Part shown: one piece after another, positions 1 to 6,988 of the stretch | How the letters are laid out: each line of letters starts with the position of its first letter | How positions within the stretch are numbered: position 1 is the stretch's first letter | DNA from: Planctomycetota bacterium | GTDB lineage: Bacteria; Planctomycetota; Phycisphaerae; Phycisphaerales; SM1A02 | Reading direction: 5' to 3' | Assembly (NCBI GenBank): GCA_003671065.1 | Contig: QWPU01000063.1 | Location: 1-11,988 of the forward strand | DNA length: 11,988 bases | Translations under genes and position numbers: made by a program | Notes under the pieces: generated by a model | What the model was told of the DNA's origin: nothing | The model's database searches: none | The model's input: the letters and a program-made list of their open reading frames with translations, nothing else

Positions 1-76
1 GAGGTCTCGGATCACTCGAGCGAGAGGGCACTTCGTCATAAAGGAAAGGTACACGAACAGCCATCGCAAGACGCGC
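1..76. other. Leading intergenic or upstream-gene tail region
   Basis: This short stretch precedes the pheT start. Reading frame 3 is open from the window edge to a TAA at 39-41 and would encode a tail ending GLGSLEREGTSS. It could be the last residues of an upstream + strand gene, but twelve residues are too few to identify one. Frame 1 is also open and in frame with pheT, but it has no start codon before GTG 85, and the PheT family similarity begins at residue 1 of the ATG 91 start. No Shine-Dalgarno sequence precedes position 91. Confidence 0.3.
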
Positions 77-82
77 TACTCT
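77..82 (+). promoter_or_regulatory. Putative -10 element directly upstream of pheT
   Basis: TACTCT fits the TAnnnT pattern of a bacterial -10 box and ends 8 nt before the ATG at 91. Transcription starting 7-9 nt downstream would begin at or next to the start codon and give a leaderless pheT mRNA. No good -35 is visible: the hexamer at 54-59 (CGAACA) matches TTGACA at only three positions. The call rests on position, on the lack of a Shine-Dalgarno sequence, and on the same arrangement at other genes in this window. Confidence 0.4.
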
Positions 83-90
83 GCGTGTCT

Positions 91-2148
91 ATGCGTACGA
101 GCGTGGCTTGGATCAACGACTATCTCGACCGACCTGCTGATGCTGCTGAGCAAGCGGCGGTGCTCACGGCTGCGGGGCTTCCGCTGGATGGTGGCGACAC
201 GGCCGCCAACGGTGAAGTCTGGCAAGAGATCGAAACCACTTCAAATCGCGGTGATTGCTTATGTCATGTGGGCATGGCGCGCGAGATTGCGGCGGCGACA
301 GGTCGCACGCTGAAGATGCCTGTGAGCACGCTCGTGGCGACGGCGGGCCGCGCGGCGGAGAGCATTCGCGTCACCAATCATGAACACACGATGTGCCCGC
401 GTTACAGCGCTCGCGTGATCAAAGGTGTGAAGGTTGCGGCGAGCCCTGAGTGGCTGCAACGGCGACTGATCGCGATCGGGCAAACACCGCGCAACAATGT
501 GGTGGACGCGACAAATTTCGTGCTGTTTGAACTCGGTCAACCGACGCATGTGTTTGATCTCGCGAAGCTTGCGGGTGCTGAGATTCATGTGCGTCGCGCG
601 CGCGAAGGCGAAGCGTTTCTGCCGCTTGGTAGCGACGCGAAAGCTGTGAAACTCACGACCAATGATCTGGTGATTGCGGATCGCGATCGTGCAGTCGCGC
701 TTGCTGGCGTGAAGGGTGGCGCGGATGCGAGCGTGACTGAAGCCACAACTGATCTGGTGCTTGAGGCCGCGACATTTGATGCGGTCGCGGTGCGCGGCGC
801 GAGTCGTCGTCACGGCATCGCGTCGGATAGTTCATATCGCTTCGAGCGTCATGTGCATGCCGCTGAAGTGGATGCCGCAGCTGATCGCCTTGCTGCACTG
901 ATCATTGAACTGGCGGGCGGGCAACTCTGCGAAGGAGTTGTCGCTGATGGTGCGCCGATCGCGCCGCCACGCTCAATCACGCTGCGCACCGCTCGCGCGC
1001 GCAAAATTCTTGGCTTTGATATTCCGACTGCGCGCATGACGCAACTGCTCGCGACGCTTGGTTTTTCGCCGACAGTTGTTGGAACGGGCGATGCAGAAAC
1101 GATTCACACCATTGCGCCACCGCGACGCGTGGATGTTGAACGCGAAATCGATCTCATCGAAGAGATTTGCCGACTCAATGGGCTCGACGCAATTCCGACG
1201 ACACCCACGCTCGCCGTGCGCGTGACAAGTCCGAATCCGATCGAGCGCGGTACTCGCGCGGTGAAGGACTTACTTGTCTCGATGCAGTTCATTGAGACGA
1301 TCACGCACACACTTGTGAGCGATCGCGCGGGCGAAGCGTTTCTCGCGCACGATGCAACGCTGCTTCGCGTGGATGATGCCCGCGCGGGCGGCGAACCTGC
1401 GCTGCGACCAAGCGTGATCACGAGCCTCTTGCGCGTGCGTCGACACAACGAAGATCAAGGCGCGACGAACTTGCGCCTCTTCGAGAATGCAAGCGCGTTT
1501 CATTACGCCGATGGCAAACATGTTGAGCGTCCGACGCTTGCGTTGCTCGCTGATGCACCGACGGGCGTTGGTGCGCGTGATGCGCAAGATGCGTTTCGAC
1601 TGATGCGCGGCATCGTTGAACGGATTCTTGCGCTTGTCGCGCCGCGCACTTCGCGCGTGGAGTTTGTGAAGACCGATGATGTGAAGTGGATGAGCGTTGC
1701 GGCGCGCGTGATGGTGGATGGACATGCGATTGGCGTACTTGGGCTCGTTGACGCGCGCGTTCTCAAAGCCCACGGCATTGATCGCACCAGCGCTGCTGCT
1801 GAACTTGAGTTGCGCAGTCTTCTCGCGCAGTTCCCACCTGACAACGCGTCGGTCGAGTTGCCTGCGTTTCCTGCGGCGGATCGCGACATTTCTGCGATTG
1901 TGGCCGAAGGTCTAGCCTACGGCGAGATCACCAGCGCAATCGACTCCCTGCAACTCCCCTTCCTTGAGTCGATTAATTTCGTCACGACCTTTCGCGGCAA
2001 GCAAATCGGTGACAACCGCAAGAGCGTGTCGCTGCGATTGGTGTTTCGCAAGACTGATGGCACGCTTACCAGTGAGGAAGCGGATGCGTCGGTGTCGCGC
2101 GCGATTGCACATCTGCGCACGACGCTCAACGCGGAGATTCGCGGATGA
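91..2148 (+). CDS. pheT: Phenylalanine--tRNA ligase beta subunit, short form without the N-terminal tRNA-binding OB domain
   Basis: This is the beta chain of the cytoplasmic (alpha-beta)2 enzyme that charges tRNA-Phe. The start MRTSVAWINDYL is the usual PheT opening. The sequence then passes within about 10 residues into EIETTSNRGDCLCHVGMARE (46-65), so the EMAP-like OB domain normally inserted here is absent. The length is 685 residues, against roughly 790-800 for the E. coli type, and the difference matches that one domain. The B3/B4 domain spans about 100-275 and includes NNVVDATNFVLFELGQPTHVFD (136-156, shown by its key residues NNVVD and GQPTHVFD). The B5 domain is about 294-370 with VEREIDLIEEICRLNG. 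A synthetase-like fold occupies about 375-580, and the ferredoxin-like anticodon-binding domain 591-685 starts PAFPAADRDIS. ATG 91 is preferred over GTG 85 because the similarity begins there and the putative -10 would leave only 2 nt before GTG 85. The stop overlaps the next start by 4 bp. pheS is not in the window. Confidence 0.96.
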   Translation: MRTSVAWINDYLDRPADAAEQAAVLTAAGLPLDGGDTAANGEVWQEIETTSNRGDCLCHVGMAREIAAATGRTLKMPVSTLVATAGRAAESIRVTNHEHTMCPRYSARVIKGVKVAASPEWLQRRLIAIGQTPRNNVVDATNFVLFELGQPTHVFDLAKLAGAEIHVRRAREGEAFLPLGSDAKAVKLTTNDLVIADRDRAVALAGVKGGADASVTEATTDLVLEAATFDAVAVRGASRRHGIASDSSYRFERHVHAAEVDAAADRLAALIIELAGGQLCEGVVADGAPIAPPRSITLRTARARKILGFDIPTARMTQLLATLGFSPTVVGTGDAETIHTIAPPRRVDVEREIDLIEEICRLNGLDAIPTTPTLAVRVTSPNPIERGTRAVKDLLVSMQFIETITHTLVSDRAGEAFLAHDATLLRVDDARAGGEPALRPSVITSLLRVRRHNEDQGATNLRLFENASAFHYADGKHVERPTLALLADAPTGVGARDAQDAFRLMRGIVERILALVAPRTSRVEFVKTDDVKWMSVAARVMVDGHAIGVLGLVDARVLKAHGIDRTSAAAELELRSLLAQFPPDNASVELPAFPAADRDISAIVAEGLAYGEITSAIDSLQLPFLESINFVTTFRGKQIGDNRKSVSLRLVFRKTDGTLTSEEADASVSRAIAHLRTTLNAEIRG

Positions 2149-2771
2149 CGATTGCGTGTTCAACGAACGATCTCGCGAGCCAACAACTCGGCGCCTATCT
2201 CGACGCGCTCGCCGCTGCGCAACCTGTTCCTGGTGGAGGCGCCGTTGCTGGTGTGACACTTGCGCAAGCGAATGCACTTGGCTCGATGGTGGTTGGATAC
2301 GCTTTGGGCAAGCCGAAATTCGCGGCTCACAATGCAACGCATCACGCTGCGCACGCGATGTTTGAGCAAGCTCGGCGCGAAGCGATCACACTCGCCAACA
2401 ACGACGCAACGGCCTATGGCGCACTCAATGCGCTGTGGAAACTTCCTAAAGATGATCCTGCGCGCAGCGGGTTCGCTGACGCCGTGCGCGCTGCTATTCG
2501 CGCTCCTGAATCAACATTGCAACTCGCGCACAACACACTCTGCACGCTTGAAGTGTTGGTGGGAACGACGAGCGCGAGCCTGAGGAGCGACCTCGCGATC
2601 GCCATTGATCTCGCGCTTGTCGCGGCGAGCGCGGCGCAAGCGAATGTGCGCATCAACTTGCCGTCACTCAGTGACGAGACCGAACGCGCGCTCGTTTCGG
2701 CCCGAACTGAAGCATTTCTTGCTGCGTCGCATACGCTTGCGCTTGCATTGCGCGCGCGCATGCAACCGTAG
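2145..2771 (+). CDS. Cyclodeaminase/cyclohydrolase family protein (FTCD C-terminal/FchA-like)
   Basis: This 208-residue protein belongs to the family that includes the formimidoyl-tetrahydrofolate cyclodeaminase domain and methenyl-tetrahydrofolate cyclohydrolase FchA, which act in one-carbon folate metabolism. The evidence is the N-terminal segment LGAYLDALAAAQPVPGGGAV (residues 15-34) followed by ANALGSMVVGYALGKPKF; the PxPGGG loop and the G-x-MV...GK-x-KF pattern are diagnostic of this all-helical family. Its length is near that of stand-alone members. The ATG overlaps the pheT TGA as ATGA, so translation is probably coupled to pheT and the two genes probably form an operon. Whether the substrate is formimino-THF or methenyl-THF cannot be decided, because no formiminotransferase domain or histidine-degradation gene is nearby. 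The C-terminal half (residues 110-208) is alanine-rich and helical with no recognisable motif. Confidence 0.85.
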   Translation: MTIACSTNDLASQQLGAYLDALAAAQPVPGGGAVAGVTLAQANALGSMVVGYALGKPKFAAHNATHHAAHAMFEQARREAITLANNDATAYGALNALWKLPKDDPARSGFADAVRAAIRAPESTLQLAHNTLCTLEVLVGTTSASLRSDLAIAIDLALVAASAAQANVRINLPSLSDETERALVSARTEAFLAASHTLALALRARMQP

Positions 2772-2795
2772 TTCAAGAAGACTGCGTCGCATACC

Positions 2796-2800
2796 GAGGA
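2796..2800 (+). promoter_or_regulatory. Ribosome binding site for the small Cys-rich protein
   Basis: GAGGA lies 7 nt before GTG 2808. It is one of only two convincing Shine-Dalgarno sequences in the window and supports the GTG start over the later in-frame ATG at 2883. Confidence 0.5.
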
Positions 2801-2807
2801 TTGAACC

Positions 2808-3035
2808 GTGGCAGATTCACGCGATCCAACTGAACCTCAGCAACCGCGCGATGGAACAAAGTCGCCTGCGAAACCGTTTCTCATGATTTGGTTTCGCTGC
2901 TGTTCAACCTACGGACGCTTGCCGAAATCCGCGGACGGATTGAAGTACACGGGACGCTGTCCGAAGTGCCGCGCGTTGCTTGAAGTTGGCGTGGGCGAAG
3001 GCGGAACATCGCGACGCATGTTCGAAGCGCAGTGA
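2808..3035 (+). CDS. Small putative zinc-binding protein with FRCC...CPKC cysteines
   Basis: This 75-residue protein has a hydrophilic, Pro/Lys-rich N-terminus (1-23) and then a compact core. The core has FRCC at 29-32, YTGRCPKC at 47-54 and GEGGTSRRMFEA near the end. Cys31/Cys32 and Cys51/Cys54 are spaced like the two halves of a zinc ribbon, so zinc binding is a reasonable inference. The core resembles small conserved hypothetical proteins I associate with planctomycetes; I cannot name a family or function. GTG 2808 has a fair ribosome binding site. ATG 2883 would give a 50-residue protein starting MIWFRCC, which would still include the whole core. The gene starts 36 bp after the cyclodeaminase stop and may be the third gene of the pheT unit. 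Confidence 0.7.
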   Translation: MADSRDPTEPQQPRDGTKSPAKPFLMIWFRCCSTYGRLPKSADGLKYTGRCPKCRALLEVGVGEGGTSRRMFEAQ

Positions 3036-3067
3036 CGCAACGCTCGCAACCATCGCGCATCCTTCGT

Positions 3068-3073
3068 TAGACT
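3068..3073 (+). promoter_or_regulatory. Putative -10 element for the alpha/beta hydrolase gene
   Basis: TAGACT fits TAnnnT and ends 7 nt before GTG 3081 and 10 nt before ATG 3084. No Shine-Dalgarno sequence precedes either start, so a leaderless or near-leaderless transcript is the simplest reading. No clear -35 hexamer is seen. The site lies in the 45-bp gap after the small Cys-rich gene and suggests the hydrolase has its own promoter. Confidence 0.45.
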
Positions 3074-3083
3074 CCGACGCGTG

Positions 3084-3971
3084 ATGAACACTCAAGCCAT
3101 TGTGGGCGGCGCGGCCTTCCTCGCGTCGAGCGCAGCGCTGGTCTATGCCTCAAGCGTTGCCGCAATTGTGCGTGAAGCGCTGCGGCCTGAGCGCAAGACA
3201 ATCGGTTGGGCGCTCGGTCGCGGTTTGCCGATCGAACCCGATGTATTTGGCTTGCCCGCACGCGAAACAGAGCACTCGTTCAACGGCGCGCACTGCCCAG
3301 TGTTTGACATTGGGGAGCCAGATCCGAGCGCGCCCACCGCGGTCGTGCTCCACGGTTTCTCGCGCTCGCGCTACGACGCGCTCGCGCGGCTCAAACCGAT
3401 TCTCCCCCACGCGCGGCGATTTCTCTTGCCTGATCTACCTGGCCATGGCGATGCGCTCGGACGAGGCACGCGCCTTGGCAGTGATGAAGAACTCTTCATT
3501 GAGTCGTTGTTGACGACCATGACGACAGGACCGCTGATTTTGATCGGTCACTCCCTCGGCGCGATTGTGGCAATTCGCGCGGCCACGCTGCCAACGCTCG
3601 CTCCACGCGTGCGCGGAGTCGTCGCGCTTGCGCCTTACGAACGCCTCGCAACTCCACTCGGCGCGCGTCTCGATCTACGCGCCATGCCTCGCAGCGCGTT
3701 GCTGCTGCCAGTGCTTTCGATACTGCAAGCCTCCGGCATCCATGATCGCTCAACACTCGAAGCCGCCGCGCAATTGACTTGCCCACTTGCAGTCATCGCA
3801 GGGGAATTCGATCCCGTGACTCCACTTGCAGAAGCTCGAGCGATCGCCGCCATCGCGCGCACGACTCGTTTCTCAATCGTTGCGCACGGTCGCCACGATG
3901 ACTTCCACACGATCGGCCAACGCGAAATGACTGAGGCGCTCGCGTGGATCGATGGCGTGAAAACCTCGTAA
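3084..3971 (+). CDS. Alpha/beta hydrolase fold protein with N-terminal membrane anchor
   Basis: This is a serine hydrolase of the alpha/beta fold; its substrate is unknown. An N-terminal hydrophobic segment (about 5-29) looks like a membrane anchor or uncleaved signal. The oxyanion loop is VVLHGFSRSRYD (87-98), and DLPGHGDA (117-124) is the usual strand-loop after it. The nucleophile elbow is GHSLG with Ser157. The acid is probably Asp243 in AGEFDPVTP, and the base is probably His271 in AHGRHDDFHTIG; His275 is a less likely alternative. So the triad appears complete. The 295 residues are normal for the family. GTG 3081 directly precedes ATG 3084 and could also serve as start. The gene converges with the minus-strand exported protein gene, and the gap holds that gene's terminator hairpin. 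Confidence 0.85.
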   Translation: MNTQAIVGGAAFLASSAALVYASSVAAIVREALRPERKTIGWALGRGLPIEPDVFGLPARETEHSFNGAHCPVFDIGEPDPSAPTAVVLHGFSRSRYDALARLKPILPHARRFLLPDLPGHGDALGRGTRLGSDEELFIESLLTTMTTGPLILIGHSLGAIVAIRAATLPTLAPRVRGVVALAPYERLATPLGARLDLRAMPRSALLLPVLSILQASGIHDRSTLEAAAQLTCPLAVIAGEFDPVTPLAEARAIAAIARTTRFSIVAHGRHDDFHTIGQREMTEALAWIDGVKTS

Positions 3972-3987
3972 AACAAGCGCAAAAACA

Positions 3988-4015
3988 CACACGCCGCACA
4001 AACATGCGGCGTGTG
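3988..4015 (-). terminator. Strong intrinsic terminator for the minus-strand unit
   Basis: CACACGCCGCA (3988-3998) and TGCGGCGTGTG (4005-4015) form a perfect 11-bp stem with a 6-nt loop. Read on the minus strand, the hairpin is followed by TGTTTTTGCGC and then TTGTTTTA, a good U-tract, so it should end transcription of the gene at 4049-5854. On the plus strand the hairpin is followed by GAATTCGTG with no U-run, so termination of the hydrolase gene from the other side is less certain. Confidence 0.85.
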
Positions 4016-4048
4016 GAATTCGTGTAAACACTCGCTCAAAGTTTGGAC

Positions 4049-5854
4049 TTACTTCGTCGCTGCAGGCAATATTCGGTATCGCATTGCATAGCCCGCATTC
4101 GTCGAAGTGACATCCATGATCGCGTCGCCAAAGCAGCGCTTTACGACTTCAGGCTTCATGAGTTTGTAGAAACCGTCTGCGTCATCAAGACCAATGCCAA
4201 GTCCTGGCATTTCAGTTTCCTCGTCCGCGCCGACAGCGCCAGCGAACTCCTGAGCCATCATGTCGAGCATTTCCGTGGTGCCTGCCATCTGACGCGCGAA
4301 GTCCCACCACCATGCGCCGACCACGCCGTCCTTCGGCATGAGGCTCATCGATGACTTGAAGCTCGCATCATCGCCAAGCCCCGCTGCATCCTTGGCATCA
4401 ACCGAGCGCAGCGCCTGCTCGAGCTGCTTGACTTCGCCCATTGCGATGAAGCCGCCACCGATGCCAACAGCCATCGGCGAAAACTCATCGCTCAAGATTG
4501 TCATCCCGTTGAAGTCGCGCGGTTGCAGACCGAGTGGCATCACGCTCACAAAGTCGCTCACGGCTGCAGCAGCATCTTTATCGTTCTTCATCGAGACCGC
4601 CATCACCGACGCGCTGGCCATCGGATCTGCGCCTGGCTCGTTGCTCCAGAAGTGCATCTCGGGGCCCATCACCGCAAACGCTGCGTTCATCGCAGGGCGA
4701 TACATATCGAGCATTGGCTTGATCATCGACGACTGCTCTTCAGGAAGACCTGCGAGCAATTCATCAATCATCGGAACGATCTTTTCAAAGCGTATATTCA
4801 TGCGGCCGTAACTCATCGCATCACTGGGAACGATCGACGGCGGCGCAGTGAATGGCGTCGCGAGATCCATCAAACTCATCAGGCCAACTTTGCCCGACGG
4901 CACATAGACGCCAGCAGTTTGTTCGAGCACGCCATCGCGCGCGTGAAAGCCAACGCTGAGCGCTTTGACTTCACCGAACAGGCGCTTGATGAATGGCTCA
5001 GCGATCATGAATTGCGGCATCGAGGCGACCAGCGGTTGCGCGGCTTCAAGCGAGAACATCGCGTAGAGATCGCCCGTGCCGCCTGTGAGTTCGGTTGCAC
5101 CTTGAAAGGTCGCGTTTTCGCCAACTGATTTCGTGCGTTCTCCGTCGACGCGCGCGAGCAACATATCCATTGACTCAACCGAGCTCGTTGCGAAGAGTCG
5201 ACCCTTGTCGCTCGTCATACAGAACTCTTTCGACATCAGGTCGCCGAATGGGCTGCCCATGCCACCCATGCCATCCATGCCGTCCATGCCGTCTTCTTCA
5301 TCCATGCCAGAGTCTTCGGTGCCTTCCGCATCAAGGACCTTCGACACGAGCACACGTCGACCGCGAACATCGTCCGCGCTCACTTCCATGCCCGCATCTT
5401 TCTGGGTCTTCTCGATGTTCGCGAGCATCGCGTCGAGCATCTTGCCCGCGGTCTCTGCTTCCGCGCTCCAATCGCAGAAGAAGATGTACTGCAGCGTGGG
5501 CACGCCGAGTTCTTCATCGATGTCAACCATCGCAGCAAGACCAAAGCTCGAAGGCCAGGTGATCGTCGCGCGATCAACGCCTGCGTCGGTCGCCGCTTCC
5601 AAGATCCCCTTCTCGAAATCGGCGCGGAACGCCTTCACTTCCTCGGCAATCGCAGCGTCATTCCAGAGTTTGCCAAACGCGGTCGGCGTGAGGCGATCCA
5701 TCGTGCCGCGAAGATCATCGATACCAACGACGAGCATCGCCGAATCAGGCGCGATGTCGCGGATGGTGAGCATGTCGCCAGCGCAGACTATGGATGTGAT
5801 GAACGAAGTACTGACGGTCAGGATGGCTGCGAATGTTTTCACGGTATTGCTCAT
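4049..5854 (-). CDS. Exported hypothetical protein, DUF3352-like
   Basis: This 601-residue protein has a signal peptide (about 1-26, hydrophobic core FAAILTVSTSFITSIVCAG). The mature part starts with TIRDIAPDSAMLVVGIDDLR (30-49), which recalls the openings of DUF3352-like proteins found in planctomycete genomes; I see no catalytic motif. A Met/Gly/Asp tract (183-200) interrupts the N-terminal half and looks like a flexible linker. The later sequence alternates beta-like and helical segments (for example 350-390 and 450-485), as expected for two related halves, but the repeat is not clear enough to claim. It lies 67 bp after the protease stop on the same strand and ends at the terminator hairpin. 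No Shine-Dalgarno sequence is seen; CACAAT about 30 nt before the ATG is a weak -10 candidate, so co-transcription with the protease gene is the simpler view. Function unknown. Confidence 0.8.
   Translation of the reverse strand: MSNTVKTFAAILTVSTSFITSIVCAGDMLTIRDIAPDSAMLVVGIDDLRGTMDRLTPTAFGKLWNDAAIAEEVKAFRADFEKGILEAATDAGVDRATITWPSSFGLAAMVDIDEELGVPTLQYIFFCDWSAEAETAGKMLDAMLANIEKTQKDAGMEVSADDVRGRRVLVSKVLDAEGTEDSGMDEEDGMDGMDGMGGMGSPFGDLMSKEFCMTSDKGRLFATSSVESMDMLLARVDGERTKSVGENATFQGATELTGGTGDLYAMFSLEAAQPLVASMPQFMIAEPFIKRLFGEVKALSVGFHARDGVLEQTAGVYVPSGKVGLMSLMDLATPFTAPPSIVPSDAMSYGRMNIRFEKIVPMIDELLAGLPEEQSSMIKPMLDMYRPAMNAAFAVMGPEMHFWSNEPGADPMASASVMAVSMKNDKDAAAAVSDFVSVMPLGLQPRDFNGMTILSDEFSPMAVGIGGGFIAMGEVKQLEQALRSVDAKDAAGLGDDASFKSSMSLMPKDGVVGAWWWDFARQMAGTTEMLDMMAQEFAGAVGADEETEMPGLGIGLDDADGFYKLMKPEVVKRCFGDAIMDVTSTNAGYAMRYRILPAATK
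5258..5293 (-). repeat. Four 9-bp coding repeats (GMD/GMG tract)
   Basis: Four adjacent 9-mers of the form CATGCC(A/G)(T/C)C lie inside the exported hypothetical gene. They encode the DGMDGMGGMG part of its Met/Gly/Asp linker. Such a run can change length by replication slippage in 3-residue steps without shifting the frame. Confidence 0.7.
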
Positions 5855-5921
5855 GGGTTCAAGTGCGGGCAGGATTGTGGATCGAATGAAAGGCTCGGGA
5901 GCGAAGCATCGCGAGATCTGA

Positions 5922-6914
5922 CTACGACTTCAGCGCAGGCGCCGCCGAGCCATCCTTCAATGTTGGAGGCGCGCCATCTTTCGTGCGCGTCGGTGGCTTC
6001 TGATAGTTGTGGCCAGAATTCGGATTGTTCTTATCGTAGGCGAATGATTCGCGATTACGAATGAAGTCCTTCACATAACGCGCGGGAATCGCAAAGCCAA
6101 GCGCTTCGCCGCCGCGAATTCCCATGTTGGTAATGCCGATGACTTCGCCCTTGGTGTTAAAGAGCGGACCACCAGAATTGCCTGGATTAATAGGCGTATC
6201 TGTCTGGATGTAGGTGAGTCCATCGAAGCTGCGCTGCGTCGTCGAGATCACACCTTGCGTGAGCGTGCGCTCAAGACCGAGCGGACTGCCAATTGCAAAA
6301 ACGCTCTGCCCTGTTTCAAGTTTCTCCGCGTCTTGCACAGGCGCAAAGAGGAAGTCCTTGCCTTCAGGGTGCTTGAGTTTCACCAACGCAAGATCGATGT
6401 GGTTGTTCACGGCAACGAGTTCCACATCATCAATGTCAGTGCGCTTGAGCGTGCCGTCAGCTTGCGCGAACCACACGGTCGCGCGCAGATTCGTTTCGCC
6501 TTGCACGACATGAGCGTTGGTAATCGCATAACCGTCGCGCGACAGAATGACTCCCGAACCAAGACCGCCGGGCGTCGACACCTTGATGACCGCAGGCCCA
6601 AGAATCCTTGCTTGTTCGCGCGGAGGCAAGTCGGCTAATCCCGCAGCAGTCGAGAAAAGCGTGTCGAGCTTGGTCTCAACATTGGCCGCAGCATTCGTGC
6701 TGTCAACCGTGTCCACATCATCCATCGAGAAGTCGAGCACAGTGGCGCCGACATCAATCCAGATCCGTCGATCAGTGCGCTTGATGACGGCGCCATCAAT
6801 GGTGGCTCCGCCTTTCAATTTGATCGTGTCCGCCGCCGCAAGCGACGAAGGCATCGAGGCGGCGAGGAGCGCGGAGATTCCCGCAACGACAAAGGCGTGA
6901 GGTGTCAGTTTCAT
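5922..6914 (-). CDS. Exported trypsin-like serine protease (HtrA/DegP-type catalytic domain, no PDZ)
   Basis: This S1C-type serine protease is predicted to be exported. The 330-residue start at 6914 gives a clean signal peptide, MKLTPHAFVVAGISALLA followed by SSLAAADT, with cleavage near residue 27; the upstream ATG 6941 would add nine residues in front of the signal. Residues 29-70 (TIKLKGGATIDGAVIKRTDRR... WIDVG) form a small beta-rich module. The protease domain (about 105-285) has a complete triad: His135 in TNAHVV, Asp174 in NHIDLALVK and Ser247 in PGNSGGPL. SDGxAITN-like strands and LGFAIPARYV (272-281) are typical of HtrA. The protein stops about 45 residues later in a Pro/Lys-rich tail, so no PDZ domain is present. 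The gene is first in a minus-strand unit with the exported hypothetical gene and is divergent from the FG-GAP gene. Substrates are unknown. Confidence 0.92.
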   Translation of the reverse strand: MKLTPHAFVVAGISALLAASMPSSLAAADTIKLKGGATIDGAVIKRTDRRIWIDVGATVLDFSMDDVDTVDSTNAAANVETKLDTLFSTAAGLADLPPREQARILGPAVIKVSTPGGLGSGVILSRDGYAITNAHVVQGETNLRATVWFAQADGTLKRTDIDDVELVAVNNHIDLALVKLKHPEGKDFLFAPVQDAEKLETGQSVFAIGSPLGLERTLTQGVISTTQRSFDGLTYIQTDTPINPGNSGGPLFNTKGEVIGITNMGIRGGEALGFAIPARYVKDFIRNRESFAYDKNNPNSGHNYQKPPTRTKDGAPPTLKDGSAAPALKS

Positions 6915-6925
6915 GAGCGAGTTCG

Positions 6926-6932
6926 TACTATA
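6926..6932. promoter_or_regulatory. Overlapping divergent -10 elements between protease and FG-GAP genes
   Basis: On the minus strand TATAGT (6932 to 6927) is an excellent -10 box, 12 nt before the protease ATG at 6914, giving a leader of only a few nucleotides. On the plus strand the overlapping TACTAT (6926-6931) also fits TAnnnT and could drive the FG-GAP gene with a leader of about 50 nt. The surrounding GTACTATAC is nearly self-complementary, as in symmetric bidirectional promoters. No Shine-Dalgarno sequence precedes either gene. Confidence 0.5.
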
Positions 6933-6988
6933 CAGATCCATCGTGCCCGGATGCTACGCACGCACACGCCCTGAAAGAACCTCCTCAT

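Noticed and set aside
85..90. GTG 85 as pheT start
   Set aside because: It adds only Met-Ser before the conserved MRTSVAWIN opening and would sit 2 nt from the putative -10; ATG 91 fits better.
5133..5921. Plus-strand open frame (262 codons) opposite the exported hypothetical gene
   Set aside because: It is Ser/Met/Pro-rich low-complexity sequence mirroring the GMD coding repeats; the minus strand has a signal peptide, sensible composition and a terminator.
6915..6941. Upstream ATG 6941 as the protease start
   Set aside because: It would place nine polar residues ahead of the signal peptide, and the TATAGT -10 element lies inside that extension.
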